Notes under the pieces: generated by a model | Database searches by the model: none | Told to the model about the DNA's origin: nothing | The model's input: the letters and a program-made list of their open reading frames with translations, nothing else | Program-made: the position numbers and the translations under genes | Shown here: piece after piece, positions 9,926-20,924 of the stretch | How the letters are laid out: each line of letters begins with the position of its first letter | Position numbering within the stretch: position 1 is the stretch's first letter | Assembly: GCA_907165135.1 (NCBI GenBank) | Contig: OU015569.1 | Location: forward strand, 2,666,001-2,730,000 | Length of the DNA: 64,000 nucleotides | Direction of reading: 5' to 3' | DNA from: Oikopleura dioica | Taxonomy: Eukaryota > Chordata > Appendicularia > Copelata > Oikopleuridae

Positions 9926-12900
9926 TTAAAGAGAGAACAAATAATTTCGCAGCTCAATAAATGACGCTACTACTTCTTCGGCAGTCGGGATGATCTCGTC
10001 CGGCCCAAGCAAAAATCCAAATTTACCATCGTCTCTAAGAAATACACTCATAAAAAAAGCCAAGTCATGGGCCTTTAATCATGCACGATCTGTTAATTGA
10101 ACCATCCAGAATCTATCATCATTAGAATCGTTCCATCAACGTTAATAATAATTGATTACTAAGAACTTGTATAACTTCGACTCGTTACCAAAATCAAGGC
10201 TTGCTTGTCAAAATTGTTTTCAGCTTGTCAAAAAAGGTGACCTCGAAAATGCACCGGTCAAATGCCTAATTCATCATCAAAGACATCAAACCTGAGCTCG
10301 TAGACCCATGCGTAGGGAATATCCAAGCCAGCTTCAGGATGGTATGCATAATCTTCAGTGGTGCCTCCCGCAGCATATCCGACGACATCACGTGATTGGC
10401 CGACTTCGTACGTTTTGCCGTGTGTTCTGAAAATAGCATCGCCCATTCGCAGGCTTAGTTCTTCTAGCTCGCTGTAGCTTGACTCGGTTCAAATATTTAA
10501 AATAAAATCGAAGATGCTAGCTGGCGTCAATCTGTTTCCGTCGTGCATATTACCTAATTAAACTCCCTAAAGACGACTAAAGGTCGATTTTTCGACCCTC
10601 CATTTTAGAGGTTATAAGAAAAGGACAGTAACTGTTTCAACCGAGTTTGGAGGATCATCCGCGAAAAGTCCACCAACATCTCTTCCAGTCGCCCATGGAG
10701 GCATCAAAAGTTGACTGTATGTATGCACACTAAACCTGCTTTTAGTCTAGCAAAAGTGATGAATTCCGACCTGATTTGCGCAGAAATTGGCTTTTCTTGA
10801 TGCAGTTCTCGAATCCAGCTGTCCCAAGCTTGTGTTTCCGGTTGTGAAATAGGAGCTAAAAAACCGTCTTTTTCAGAAAAATTAACTCCTTCCTCACTTT
10901 CATCTGCGTAAGTGATCATGCATTCGACAGTAGTTCCCATTCCAGTGCGATGTCCAACTGGAAAATTTCTATTCTTTAGATTCAGTAGTGCTTCAATTTG
11001 AGTCACTGTATCGATGAGCTGGTTGATTCGGCTAGAGTCACTACGCGAAGCGTCGTTGTGGTTGAATAGCGACTGCACCGCGATGAAGGTGACAGGTAAA
11101 GGATGAATGCAACAATATATGAAACGTGCTTCACTGACAGATAATGTGTCAGTTTAGTGTATTCTAGTGCCAACAAGAAGAAGAGCTCATCTCTCTTAGC
11201 TTACGAATCTCACGTTCCTGTTCAGGTCGACGCCTTTGCACGTGCCCCCATAGTCCGCCCGGTTCTTTCTGAAAAAAATTAAGGACTTATAAGAACTAAT
11301 AACTGTTCTTCAAACTACCCCTGTTTTATTTAAACAAGCCCTTGTAAGATCAAAGCCGCTCTTTTTTCATTTAGAGCAGAGTAGTCGCCCGAAATGGGCC
11401 CTAGAAAATATCCTCGAGATAAAAATTATGACGATATTACCGCCACATCCTATCAGCAATCCAAGTCCACTCGTAGCCGTCCGGGTTCGCGTATGGCATT
11501 ATGTACCAATCGATGCTTAACAAAGCGGTTAGTTTATGAAGAAGACGATAAGCTGGAATTTTCCAAGATCTTTTTACTTACTCGAGTAAACTGGCAACAT
11601 CTTCTGACGAAAAAGGAAGATGAGCTGTATCAATTGGGAGACCAGAAGCTGCTGAGAGCGCCAAATTTATAAAGTATCGGCAAGAGGCAGGGGCAACCCA
11701 CTCTCTAGCGTGAAATCCGCAGTCTGCTCAAAGGTCAACCGAAAAAACCACGGCGAATCGCTTCACTTTCGTCTTTGTTTTCAGCGTCTAATGAACTCAA
11801 CGCGAGATTTTTCTATTTTCGATTTGTTTGATGGTGACATGTTCTGATGTTCTGAAATTTGAGTTGCAGATCATTTTCGAAACCTGTCACCAAATAAATT
11901 AAAAGAGGAAAACATCCAGGCGTAAAGTGGGAAAAAACCTGAAATTGGGGAAAATGTTTTCTTAAAATAACAGCCAAACAACATGAAGGGGGCCTATTTT
12001 CTGCGGTTTCAACACGTTTTTCACGTTTTCTTGTAGCGGATTTTTGCGCAATTTTAAATTGCCAATTTGTGCTTCGCATGACACTTAGACGGGTGTAATC
12101 TCCTGTCACATGTGGTTTCATATTGGCTTCGCTGATGGGTTATTAGCATTTCATGACCTGTTATGGAGTGGTTTTTGGGTCAGATAGGCAGCTAAGGGAC
12201 GTGTAAGAACAAGTCGGTCTTGGACTAAAATATCTCTAAAATTTGCTTCGTAAATTAATCAAGCTTCATGAGCCACTCTTCCTTTCCTACGAAGATGCGT
12301 TTATCTGAATTTCCAGCGTTCTTCCCAATCTGGAGTCCCCACAAGTCGCGCCCTGAATTCATAATTTTCGCCGTAAAAAGAAATCATTTATATTTCGCCT
12401 AAGCGCAGCGCCCCGTTATTGAATTCGGAAAACACTTGAATTCGCACTCGCTAGTTGAGCAACACTTTAACACTCCCGTGCATTTGATTTTCCTTCAAAA
12501 AAAAAAGAAATCATAATCAAACAGTTTTCGCGCAATCACTTTGTCTACACCTTGCTCGGTTTCTGTCAAATGCTTGAGTTGAGCAAGCCTGGGCTCGGCA
12601 ACCTGTGTAAAAAACCTGAGTCAGCTTCTGAAGAGCTAAAATTTGCGTTTTTCAAAAAGCCGCTAAGTGGCTTTTAATTTTAGCTCTTTAGAACCTGACT
12701 CAGGTTTTCTTCGAAGGTTGCCGAGCCCAGGAGCAAGCTCGGGGAACTTCTCGACTGTTTCGCGCATCCAGCGTTCGGCTTTTCAGTAATGTTAAAAAAA
12801 GACTGTCGCTATTTCCTTGTTATTTCCTAGTTTTCTTTTGTTAACTTTCCTTGTGGATAGGTAAGAAAGATATTGTAAGGCAGGGATTCCATTTGGTCAA

Positions 12901-13597
12901 CATTTGCGGGCTGTCGTTTCTGTTCGCTGATAGCAGCTTCTGTAGTCAGGGTTTAGGAATGTACTCGTGCACAATAATTTTCACCCCTAAGCAGCGAAAT
13001 ATCACTTTACATTCGCCACACACTTGTCCGTGTTCTTTTTGAGTCCAGACGAATTCACGAGTTGAAACGCGAACGAAAAATAACGTAATTAGACGAGTTC
13101 CTTCCAGAACCGTTCCTACATCGTCGACGAGAATTTCAAACTCGTCAAGAGCAAACTGCTCGCGCAATCCGCGAAGACGATTGTCTAAATTGTTCATTTC
13201 CGAACAAGCTGCATTGAAAACGTTGACCTACCTTCGATAAGGAAATCGGCACTTTTTGTTTGCTCCACTTGCGCGGCAAAATCCGGCTCCCACATTTGCA
13301 CATTTTTCTTTAAACGCGTTTGTTGCCTTATTCTTCAAGAGGGGCAAAGTTGAGTTGATCAAACGCTTTCCTCTCTGGCCAGAAACTCGGCAAGTTGTCG
13401 AATTCTTGCGTCGGTAAGGTTGCGCATTCGGACGACTTTGAATTGATTTCCAAAATAATACACGAGTTTCGTGGCGAACAGGTGGCAAGTAGCTTTTTGA
13501 AAATCAAGCCTTTGTACTCAGAATAGTTGACGTATTCATCCCCGAACGCCCAAGAAAAGTGTATGAGTGCTAGCAGAGCTTGGAAACAAAAGTTCAT
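9926..13597 (-). CDS. secreted zinc pro-carboxypeptidase (M14A, carboxypeptidase A/B type)
   Basis: A gene of at least 14 exons. Signal peptide MNFCFQALLALIHFSWAFG; activation propeptide (YKVVRMRNLTDARIRQLAEF ... FEILVDDVGTVLE); then the catalytic domain with zinc ligands His and Glu in GFHAREWVAPAS, IDWYIMPYANPDGYEWTW, GVDLNRN, the third ligand in SVHTYSQLLMPPW, AGGTTEDYAYH, and the catalytic-Glu end ELRDDGKFGFLLGP...IIPTAEE. All zinc and catalytic residues are present, so it should be an active digestive-type exopeptidase after propeptide removal. Four introns fit only as GA-AG (for example 13100-12940, 12849-12779, 12286-11724) and two as GC-AG, one of which (12738-12589) is a transposon. 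Near 10900 the frame around HWNGNY needs an unusually short intron or a different splice choice, so that junction is uncertain. TAA at 9926. Confidence 0.88.
12589..12730 (-). mobile_element. MITE copy acting as an intron of the carboxypeptidase gene
   Basis: 142 bp with perfect 16-base inverted ends, CTGGGCTCGGCAACCT and its complement, flanked by the 8-bp direct repeat GAGCAAGC (12581-12588 and 12731-12738). Just inside each end is a palindrome-like AACCTGAGTCAGGTT motif. It splits the coding sequence between KFPELA and QLKHLTETEQ. Read through, it meets a stop; removed with one target duplication, the frame is restored. The 8-bp duplication suggests a hAT-type mobiliser. It has no coding capacity. 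Confidence 0.9.
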
Positions 13598-13652
13598 TTG
13601 CACCTCTCAGATCTTTTAAATTCTAAGTCTGGGCTTTCTCAAGCAATCAGAC

Positions 13653-13660
13653 TTTATAAA
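13653..13660 (-). promoter_or_regulatory. TATA box of the carboxypeptidase gene
   Basis: Reads TTTATAAA on the minus strand about 56 bases before the start ATG (13597), a reasonable TATA position for a gene with a short leader. Confidence 0.5.
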
Positions 13661-13699
13661 GAGTCAACTGACTTGATTCCAAGCTCTGCTGAAGAAATC

Positions 13700-14356
13700 T
13701 TCATTGCGAAACTTCTCTGAAGAACTTGGCCTGTCTCGAATTTCCTGCAAAAAACTTGAAAGCGCTCAAAACCCCCGTCTAGCCTCAGCTGTTTATTCGC
13801 ACAGACTGCTCATCTCTCCAACATCATCACTCGGTTATTTCTAGCGTAACGAATCCCAAATGAAACATAAACATTATCTCTTACTGTTCTAACTAGGTTT
13901 GCCAGGAAGGGCTGACGTCATCGAAACTAGAACTTATTCTAGCCACGACTTCGTGAACAATCACTTTCTAACGAAGCCGGACGCGGCTAAACAAGCTCCC
14001 TTCAAATCTCCGACAGTGTGAAAATATATAATCATACCCACAGAGCCCGTTTTCTAGGACTAATCGAAAAAAAGAGCATCCACGATTTTGGACGTAATTC
14101 GACTCTCTTTTTACATAAGTACCACTCGAGGCTTTTAGGAAAATCTTATACGCATTACGCTCACTTAACTAGTGCTTATCGCCATTAAAAGCCTTAACTG
14201 GCCCTTGTAAAACGTTTTCTAGCGTACTCCGTCTAACAAGCTTGGCGAATATTTACGATACTCTGAATTATTTTTACTGGTAAAAATGATAAGTAAACAC
14301 TGGTTTTGGTTGGAAAAATCTTCTATTTCGACTTATTTCTGCAGAAAATGGACAGT
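13700..14356. other. intergenic, no gene seen
   Basis: AT-rich sequence between the carboxypeptidase promoter and the 3' end of the RING gene. No coherent open frame or repeat recognised. Confidence 0.4.
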
Positions 14357-15281
14357 CTAGCTAAAGATGACTCGGCGGATCTGATCCTGTGAGAAGATTC
14401 CACGGCAATTCGGGCACCAGTTATCATCGAGTTGGTCCAGACAGCGAGCGCAAATGACATGTCCGCAAGGAAGGGACTTCATTGCTCTGGAATCATCGTT
14501 GAATCCAGAATAGCATACTGAGCACTCTTTCCGGGCCTCGTCATCTGCTAAAAAAGAAAAATTAATTCAAACCCCTAAAATTTAGGGCATTAACAAAATA
14601 CTTACTATCTTCATCTTCCGAATATTTAGCAATCGCCTCTACTACTTTGGCGAGTTTAGCTTCGTTCTTCTTCTGAAGTTCCCAAAGCTTGCGCCCTTCT
14701 TCGAGCAACTTCGTCCTTTCTTCTTCAAGATTGTCTTATAAAAGTTTATTTATGATGTAGCACGCAAATATAAAATATTTTAACTTCCTTCCTAATTCCA
14801 TCTTCTCTCGGGCATGACGGCAGCAAGAATGGGTCCACCAAAGATCAAAGTATAATGAAGCACAAAAAAGGCTTCAATCACTCGATTTTTCTAATAAGTT
14901 GTCTTACGGACAATATAATAAAAGATATATTCAAGATTTATTCTTTGCAAATGATTGGAGCCTTTTGTCCGCATTCTTTCACAGGGCATCCGAAAATGAT
15001 TTCCTCTCCTTCAAATTCCTTGAAGTTAGTTCCCTCATCAAAACCCACGCATTCTTCACAGACGTACTTATGGCCGCACTTGTAATTGTCACTAGGTAAA
15101 CAGCTACAATCGATCGCCAGAAGCTTTTTGGGACAACTATTTATTAAATATAAATCAATTTTGAATTATTCTATATCATTAGTAATAATTAAATTATTTA
15201 CCCGTCACATTGATTGCAGAAACGATCCGAGTACAAAGGCAAGAGAAACTCTTTTTCAATGTACTTTGGCTTCTCTGACAT
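14357..15281 (-). CDS. RING-finger protein with N-terminal cysteine module and coiled coil
   Basis: Starts MSEKPKYIEKEFLLPLYSDR at 15281. The N-terminal part is cysteine-rich (FCNQCDG, then CSC, YKCGHKYVCEECV, GCPVKECG) and looks zinc-binding. A short exon HSCCRHAREKMEL follows, then a charged coiled coil, then the C-terminal C3HC4 RING: CSVCYSGF ... LPCGHVICARCLDQL ... WCPNC, ending before TAG at 14357. The layout suggests a ubiquitin E3 ligase. The gene at 36491 has the same four-part order, so the two are paralogues. Junctions between the second and third exons (about 14800-14930) are not settled; a GA donor after CAAA is possible there. Confidence 0.68.
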
Positions 15282-15709
15282 CTTCGAAATCAAAATAAAA
15301 TCGCAATAAATGTCGAATTTCTCAGTGAAAGTGGCGTCAAACTTAGCTTTTTCCGCGTCGAGAGCCAGACGATCAAATCTAGAGTTTTCCCTCGCGCTGA
15401 TTGACGCGGCGTACTTTTTCTAGATTTCTTATTCGAGAATTGAGCAGATCGGGAAAACTTTTGAATCAGACCAACAATTATTAGTTTGTGAGGTTCACAA
15501 TGTGAACATTAAAGTTGCAATTCAAATCTTCCCGAACTGTACTCCGTCGCCGCTTTCTAACAGCAACTGAGTGCTTCAAAATTGTATAACAAATTTCACG
15601 AAGGTACTCAGCCTTCTCGAGTTTTTACACCGCTGATACTTAGCATTAGTTCAGCAAAGAATGCAAATAAGCTGTTGAAAGAAGTTTTCTGTCTGCAATT
15701 TTTTTATTT

Positions 15710-16000
15710 TCAAAGAATCGGATCAATTTTTATTTCCAGTGAAGACATTATCTCCGAAGTTCGTCTCATGTCCCGGATCATCGGCCGCTTGGGAATTTCT
15801 TCCTGTAGTTCGTCTTCAGAATCATCTTGTTTCTTAAGAAAGAATAGGGTTGATTACTTCCTGAAAATGTCCCTTACTTGGAGTATTTTTCGATTGAGCG
15901 CCAAGTTTTCCTTCCAAACTGTTCAAAAATCGCATCATTTGATTAAGAACCTGTTAGGTAAATCTGTTTACAAGCAAAATAGCCCATCTTATTCGCAATT
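15710..16000 (-). CDS. partial gene, short coiled-coil protein (unrecognised)
   Basis: Two exons join at a GTAAGG donor near 15880. The first contains VLNQMMRFLNSLEGKLGAQS, an amphipathic helix; the second contains KQDDSEDELQEEIPKRPMIR and ends ...SSLEIKIDPIL before TGA at 15710. Codon usage and the splice signals look real. A preceding exon with LEHQLQIANK may exist near 16000, but I found no convincing start codon. No domain recognised. Confidence 0.4.
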
Positions 16001-16339
16001 TGCAACTGATGTTCTAAAACTAAATGTCTAAAACTAAATGTCTGAAAAGATATCTCTCCGAGCAAATTTCCAGCGAAAATGTTGACTAAACGAGATTAAA
16101 CGAGATTCATAAGCTATTTTTCTACCCAATAAAAACCCCCTTTAAAATATTATCACTCGCTCCGATAATTTACAGACAGCTAGATTACAGGTGGCATTCC
16201 TGGCCACTTTTACGCAACAGGGGTTCGGTTATTCGAATGGAGCGTAATCTAATGAACAGTTCCTTGGTGACTTGTGACATGTCGATGTCTGTGGCGTTTT
16301 TGCCCCGCAGATAGCGACATTTCGACACATCCGTGAAAG

Positions 16340-17035
16340 AGGATTGCGCCGCTGTTCAGAGATAATTTCAAAAAATTTTTGCGGGTCCGGAAATCATAAA
16401 AAATCTGAAAGTGCAGTTTTCTTCAGCTCGTCGAGACGAGTCGAATGATGGGTCAAACTTTTGATGACTCCAATGATTAACCGGTTAGCCGGCAATTTCC
16501 CGGAAAATACATTTCCGGTCGCCGTTTTTGTTCTAGAAATGCTAGAATGACAAAAAAAGCGGGAAACTGGTCCTTGAAGTTAGTTCTTCTGTGGGTGAAA
16601 AAATGAGAATCATATCTCTAACCATAAAATGCTTATCACCAAAATTCTATTTTATTTTGAAAATGGGACCGAAAATTAGGAAGGTGCAGCAACAACGAAA
16701 TACATACAAAATTAAGAATTTTTATCGTTAAAAAAAGTTTCGCTATATATTTGACCAATATCTTTTTGCCCACAGTAGAACTGACCATAAGGATCAGTTT
16801 CCGGGTTCATTCATCATCCTAGCATTTCTAGAACAAAAACGGCGACCGGAAACGTATTTTCCGAAAACCAGCCGGTTAACCGGTCAATCCTTGGAGTTAT
16901 CAAGAGTTTGACCCACCATTCGACTCGTCTCACCAAGCTGAAGAAAACTGCACTTTCAGAATTTTTACGATTTTCAGACCCGCAAAAATTTTTTTGAAAT
17001 TATCAGAGCTGCCGGTCAGCGTTGGCACTTAGACT
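16340..17035. mobile_element. long foldback (inverted-repeat) element
   Basis: Two arms of about 210 bases, 16340-16555 and 16815-17035, are near-complementary. Matching landmarks are AATTTTTGCGGGTC / GACCCGCAAAAATT, GAAAACTGCACTTTCAGA and its complement, GTTAACCGG / CCGGTTA, and GCGACCGGAAA / TTTCCGGTCGC. A spacer of about 260 bases separates them and holds no coding frame. This is a non-autonomous DNA transposon of foldback type; target duplications were not clear. Confidence 0.8.
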
Positions 17036-17039
17036 TCTT

Positions 17040-17930
17040 TATCGTCACATCTAATGCGGATGGGAAGTTCCACTTGAACGTGGACAGAGATAGAAAAAAT
17101 CGCTTATTTTCTAAAAAGCATCTTTATCTAACCCCTAGCTACTTCCGTCTTTCCAGTGTCGGATTTAGAGTGCTCTTGAGACGAAGCCCTGCCCATCGCA
17201 TTCAAATTTCGTAAAGAAAGCTTATCGTGAAAATTAATGATGATGAATCATTGAATTAGAAGAAGATAATTATAAATAGATAACGCGTAAACGATGAGAT
17301 TACTTCGTTTCGCGAAAAATAGGGGTCCGGAGGTCCATCTTTTAACGGGGAAATTCCTCCTAATTGTCCCTCTTTTTAACGGATTTTGACGTAGCCAACC
17401 TGGATCTTGAAAATCAAGGAGGGACCCTTCTATTAACGTTTAAGCCTGTTTGAAAAACGTAGAATCAAAATATGATTGATAAGCAGCCCAGCCTTTGAGA
17501 AGGAAAGTCATTGAGTCTGTCATTTTCATCTTGCGGCGGAAGCCCTTCTTTTCTTTTTCGGCTTTTCTACTTCGACTTGCGGCTGGGCGATGGGCTGCTC
17601 GAATCCATCAAGCCACTTTTATTTTCATTTCAAAAGCAATTTTGGGCTGGCAGTCTTCTTAGATTCTAGCGTTGCTTTTAGCAATCATGAGAAAGCGAGA
17701 AAAAATACAAAGAGGAGCGGATCATCCGCCAGTTTACCGCCCAGCTCTCTCTCTAAATATACACTAGAAGAGGCTTCTCTACTGGTGTTTTTAAGCACCA
17801 GAACAGCTGAAACCGACTCACTGTTTATAAAATAGCGTCTAATGGAAACGAAAGTTACGGCGCGCTAGGTTGACTCAGAGGGCACTAATTAACCGGCGAG
17901 GGAACGAGTTAAAAGCACGTTTACTTAAAA
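17040..17930. other. no supported gene
   Basis: AT-rich with only short chance frames. It separates the foldback element from the minus-strand open frame at 17934-18398. Confidence 0.35.
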
Positions 17931-17933
17931 ACG

Positions 17934-18398
17934 TTATAGAAGAGCGAAAATTGGGAGCTGAGCACTCGAGACCGTGAAATATTTCCACGTCGATTTTAGT
18001 ACTTGCTGCTCGTAATCATTATGGCTTGGCGAAAAATTCCCGAGTCTTGGAATGTTTGAAGAAGTGAACGGATCATTCGCGGAGCGACAGTAATTTTCTT
18101 TTGAAATCAGTTCCTTTTGCAGCTCGTCAAAAAAGTCGTTGATCTTCTGGTTCTGGAACGGCGGGCAAAGTCTTTGAAATAAAAGCTGAGTTAACCCATT
18201 CGGGTAGTGACTGGGGGAACCTGCGTAAAAACCTGAATCAGGCTCAGATGGTAATTTTGGCCAAACCGCTATGCTCTTTCCCTGACTCAGGTTTCTACAC
18301 AGGTTGTTGTAGTCATCAACATACTTGTGCGAATCTTGTATGCGAATGCTTGCTGGATCTTCTTCTGTTTTCTTCAATAGCGCACGATATCTTTTCAC
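17934..18398 (-). CDS. partial unrecognised protein with an embedded MITE
   Basis: An open frame of about 150 codons with a natural composition (SIRIQDSHKYVDDY ... HYPNGLTQLLFQRLCPPF ... KINDFFDELQKELISKENY ... SPSHNDYEQQVLKSTWKYF). No domain recognised and no reliable start, so it is probably one exon of a larger minus-strand gene. A decayed MITE (18211-18307) lies inside it: element plus one target copy is 105 bases, divisible by three and without stops, so the frame stays open with or without it. Confidence 0.4.
   Translation of the reverse strand: MKRYRALLKKTEEDPASIRIQDSHKYVDDYNNLCRNLSQGKSIAVWPKLPSEPDSGFYAGSPSHYPNGLTQLLFQRLCPPFQNQKINDFFDELQKELISKENYCRSANDPFTSSNIPRLGNFSPSHNDYEQQVLKSTWKYFTVSSAQLPIFALL
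18211..18307. mobile_element. decayed MITE copy inside an open reading frame
   Basis: Left end CTGGGGGAACCTG and inner CTGACTCAGG / CCTGAATCAGG motifs match the family; the outer right end is lost. The flanks GGTAGTGA (18203-18210) and TGTAGTCA (18308-18315) differ at two of eight bases, consistent with an old target duplication. Confidence 0.65.
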
Positions 18399-18752
18399 GG
18401 CTAGATTTCATTTTTTAATAGAACATCTAGATGAGTATTACTGGCTGCCACAAGGGTGCGAACCGCGGACCGCGAAATACGTACTGATCAAAGCCTTAGC
18501 TTTCAATAATTGCCACCTCCTGGGCCTCAAATCGCTGGGTACGCTTGGCTTTTGCGCTCAATTTCGAAAAGAGAAAGCGCGAGATGAATGAGCAGGGAGT
18601 CAGAATACACTGATCTCGAATCTAGGCAAAGCATAGTCATTTGCGAGTGTGCACCTTTTCTCGTGCGAACATCTCAATCACGGCACGTGTGTTCGTCAAT
18701 CAGCCATTCCTGGAAAGTGAAGCCTTCACTCGCTGACTTTCAAAGTTCTTGC

Positions 18753-18880
18753 CTAGGATCGGTAACCTGTGTAGAAAATCTTAGTCAGGTTCTGAAAGGC
18801 CGAAATGAAAAGTCTACGCGGCTTTTCATTTAGGTTCTTAAGAACCTGACTCAGGTTTTTACACAGGTTGCCGAGCCCAG
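18753..18880. mobile_element. MITE copy with perfect 8-bp target duplication
   Basis: 128 bp, ends CTAGGATCGGTAACC and GGTTGCCGAGCCCAG, flanked by GTTCTTGC on both sides (18745-18752, 18881-18888). On the plus strand, duplication plus element begins GT and ends AG, so it would read as a canonical intron if the site were transcribed. Confidence 0.88.
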
Positions 18881-18959
18881 GTTCTTGCCAGACTTGTAGA
18901 TTCGCTTGGACTGAACTCAACTTAGTGCGAACCTAGAGAAACTCTCCGGATTAGGTGAA

Positions 18960-19533
18960 CACGTTGATTTTCACGGCTCTCGTTGCATATGAGCAGCTAC
19001 TGCAAAAGCAGAGAGCATTTTTGAGTGCATTGATGGAGCTTTTGCACGAAAAAGAGCTTCCAATCCTGTTAGGTCGCCTCCGGAAGCAGTAATCCTGTTA
19101 CGTGTGGAAAAGAAAGGCATCCAAGCGTTGAGGACATCAACCCCCAATTTACGGGTATTTAGGTAAATAAAGCTGCAATTTAGACTATTGTCCGCATTTT
19201 TGTGGAGATAGCGGTTTCGCTTATTTCGCAAGAAGGAGCCTTCTTGTTGCTGCTTTGAAGAGAGCGTAATTTGGTAAGCGAATCCTACCTGCTCGAAGAT
19301 TGCGCTGGCCTGGTGCGCGCGCATGCTCTCTGAACAGGTGTGTAATAGTAAGCTGGCAAGTTGGCAAACGTGCCTCGGTTGTTCTGTCGGAAGGCGATTG
19401 CTTCACGTCGTGTAGCCGCCAACTCCAAATTCCATCTTTGCGCTTTCTCCATTCCGCCTGTCGTAATTTCGCCGCCGCCCCAAGGATGATAAATTTCTTG
19501 CGCTGGGCAGGTCGCCTTCCTTAATTGCCCCAT
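18960..19533 (-). other. candidate minus-strand exons, unrecognised
   Basis: Overlapping open frames, including MGQLRKATCPAQEIYHPWGG from 19533 and a stretch near 19140-18970 with LGVDVLNAWMPFFSTRNR, flanked by donor-like GTAGG (about 19287). They might be upstream exons of the frame at 17934-18398, but I could not fit phase or family. Treat as unproven. Confidence 0.25.
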
Positions 19534-19837
19534 GTAAGCAGTTTGTATTCGACACGTTGGAATGCCTCTCCTAAACGAGCCTATTCTCTCTTTCCCGCTT
19601 CTGTTATTTTATACTGACGACATAAATGTCTTTCTATTGAGCTCTCGTGCGGTGTGATAAGGCTAAATATTTTCCAACGGCGCGAGTCGACGGTTTAAAA
19701 GTGAAACAATACGCCGAGTCCGTTGAGAATAAGGTTGAGCTCTTCAAGGAGTTCAAAAGTGCTTTCGCCGGAAGTAAATAAGGAAGCTCCTCACAAAAAC
19801 GTTACCCTAACAGTTCACCGGTCTCTTTTACTGTAAC

Positions 19838-19899
19838 CTAGGCTCGGCAACCTTTCTGGAGAACCTGACTCAGGTTTTCTACACAGGTTTTCGAGCCCA
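19838..19899. mobile_element. short, internally deleted MITE copy
   Basis: Only 62 bp: CTAGGCTCGGCAACC at the left, AACCTGACTCAGGTT in the middle, TCGAGCCCAT at the right. The octamer to its left, ACTGTAAC, is the same as the target duplication of the copy at 22393; no matching octamer follows on the right. Confidence 0.7.
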
Positions 19900-20262
19900 T
19901 CCTGAAGCTTCTTCTCTGCTAATTTCATCTGCGTCCGTGCGACTTTTTTCTCTTCAACGCAAATAACCGTTTAAAACAACAGCCATCTTTCATCTCGGAT
20001 ATATTCAGCGGCTAAGCAAATAATTTGATTTTAATCGTTTTTGTCTCTCTTTACTGTAATTTCTTCGAGAAAGGCGGTGTTTTTCGCTGATCGGATGATT
20101 TTTCGAAAAATAGTAAAATCGTCTCTAGAATCGATCCCGTTGTGAGGCATGTTGTTCATTTGACGCTCACTTTGAAACTTTCGAAGTTTGAAAGTCCGAA
20201 AACAGTATTTTCTTCGGTAAGTCACTTTTTCGATGTGTTTTTACAACTGATTATTTTTTCAG

Positions 20263-20398
20263 CAATTCGAAGAGTCGTAAAGAGGCTTCAAGGATGATGC
20301 TGCTCCTCAATTCGTCGGAAATCGAGGAACTCATCACCCGGCTCGTCATCGAAAAGTTCGACGGCAAGAACAGAGATCTAGCTAAAGAAAGCCTCTAA
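20263..20398 (+). CDS. possible terminal exon, unrecognised
   Basis: After a good acceptor (TTTTTTCAG) the frame reads NSKSRKEASRMMLLLNSSEI ... LAKESL to TAA, followed closely by an AATAAA. No upstream exon in the correct phase was found; a GTAAGT donor at about 20216 is adjacent. Low confidence. Confidence 0.3.
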
Positions 20399-20924
20399 CT
20401 TTACTGTGTTCTGAATAAAATCAATTTTCCACCTCCAAAAAAGAGCCAAATGAAAAAAGTTGTCGACTCTAACTTTTTAAGTTGAAGAGCGACCAACTTT
20501 TTGCTTGTCGTTCACTTCCTGCAGGCTACAGCTTATGTTATGCATCATCATCATAATCTTCTTCGATAATTAGGGAGATAAGCTCGTAGGATGTCTCAGC
20601 GCACGTTTCGAAACGCGCTGAGATGTTATAAAATCCTCCTTTCTCCTCTCGCGAAAACAAATAGATATCGTTGAACCACCTTTTTAGCTGGCCAACTACT
20701 CGTAATTATCATAATAATCGAAGGCTTCGAGTTGAGGTCCTTGGAAAGTAAAGGACGTTTCAAGAATAATAATTGATGTTCTAGAGCTCGCTTACTTTTA
20801 ATGCGCCTAATTTTGTCCTAGATAACTAAAAAATCACTTATTTGTGCTAATGGCACTGCCATGAATCTATGAATCTGGAATAGCAGATCATCTCATAACT
20901 CTACGCAGATTTACAATTTCTACT

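Noticed and set aside
10704-11078. Frame change near HWNGNY as evidence that the carboxypeptidase is a pseudogene
   Set aside because: All catalytic and zinc residues, signal peptide and propeptide are intact, and several neighbouring introns are non-canonical, so an unrecognised splice choice is more likely.
13328-13603. Uninterrupted 91-residue protein starting MQMNF
   Set aside because: Only its start is coding; the propeptide motif YKVVRMRNLTDAR needs a GC-AG intron inside this frame, and the rest is read in another frame.
18420-18530. tRNA-like block (GCGGTTCGCACCC on the minus strand)
   Set aside because: The B-box analogue lacks the conserved A after TTCG, no clean acceptor stem or anticodon arm could be drawn, and no poly-T terminator follows.
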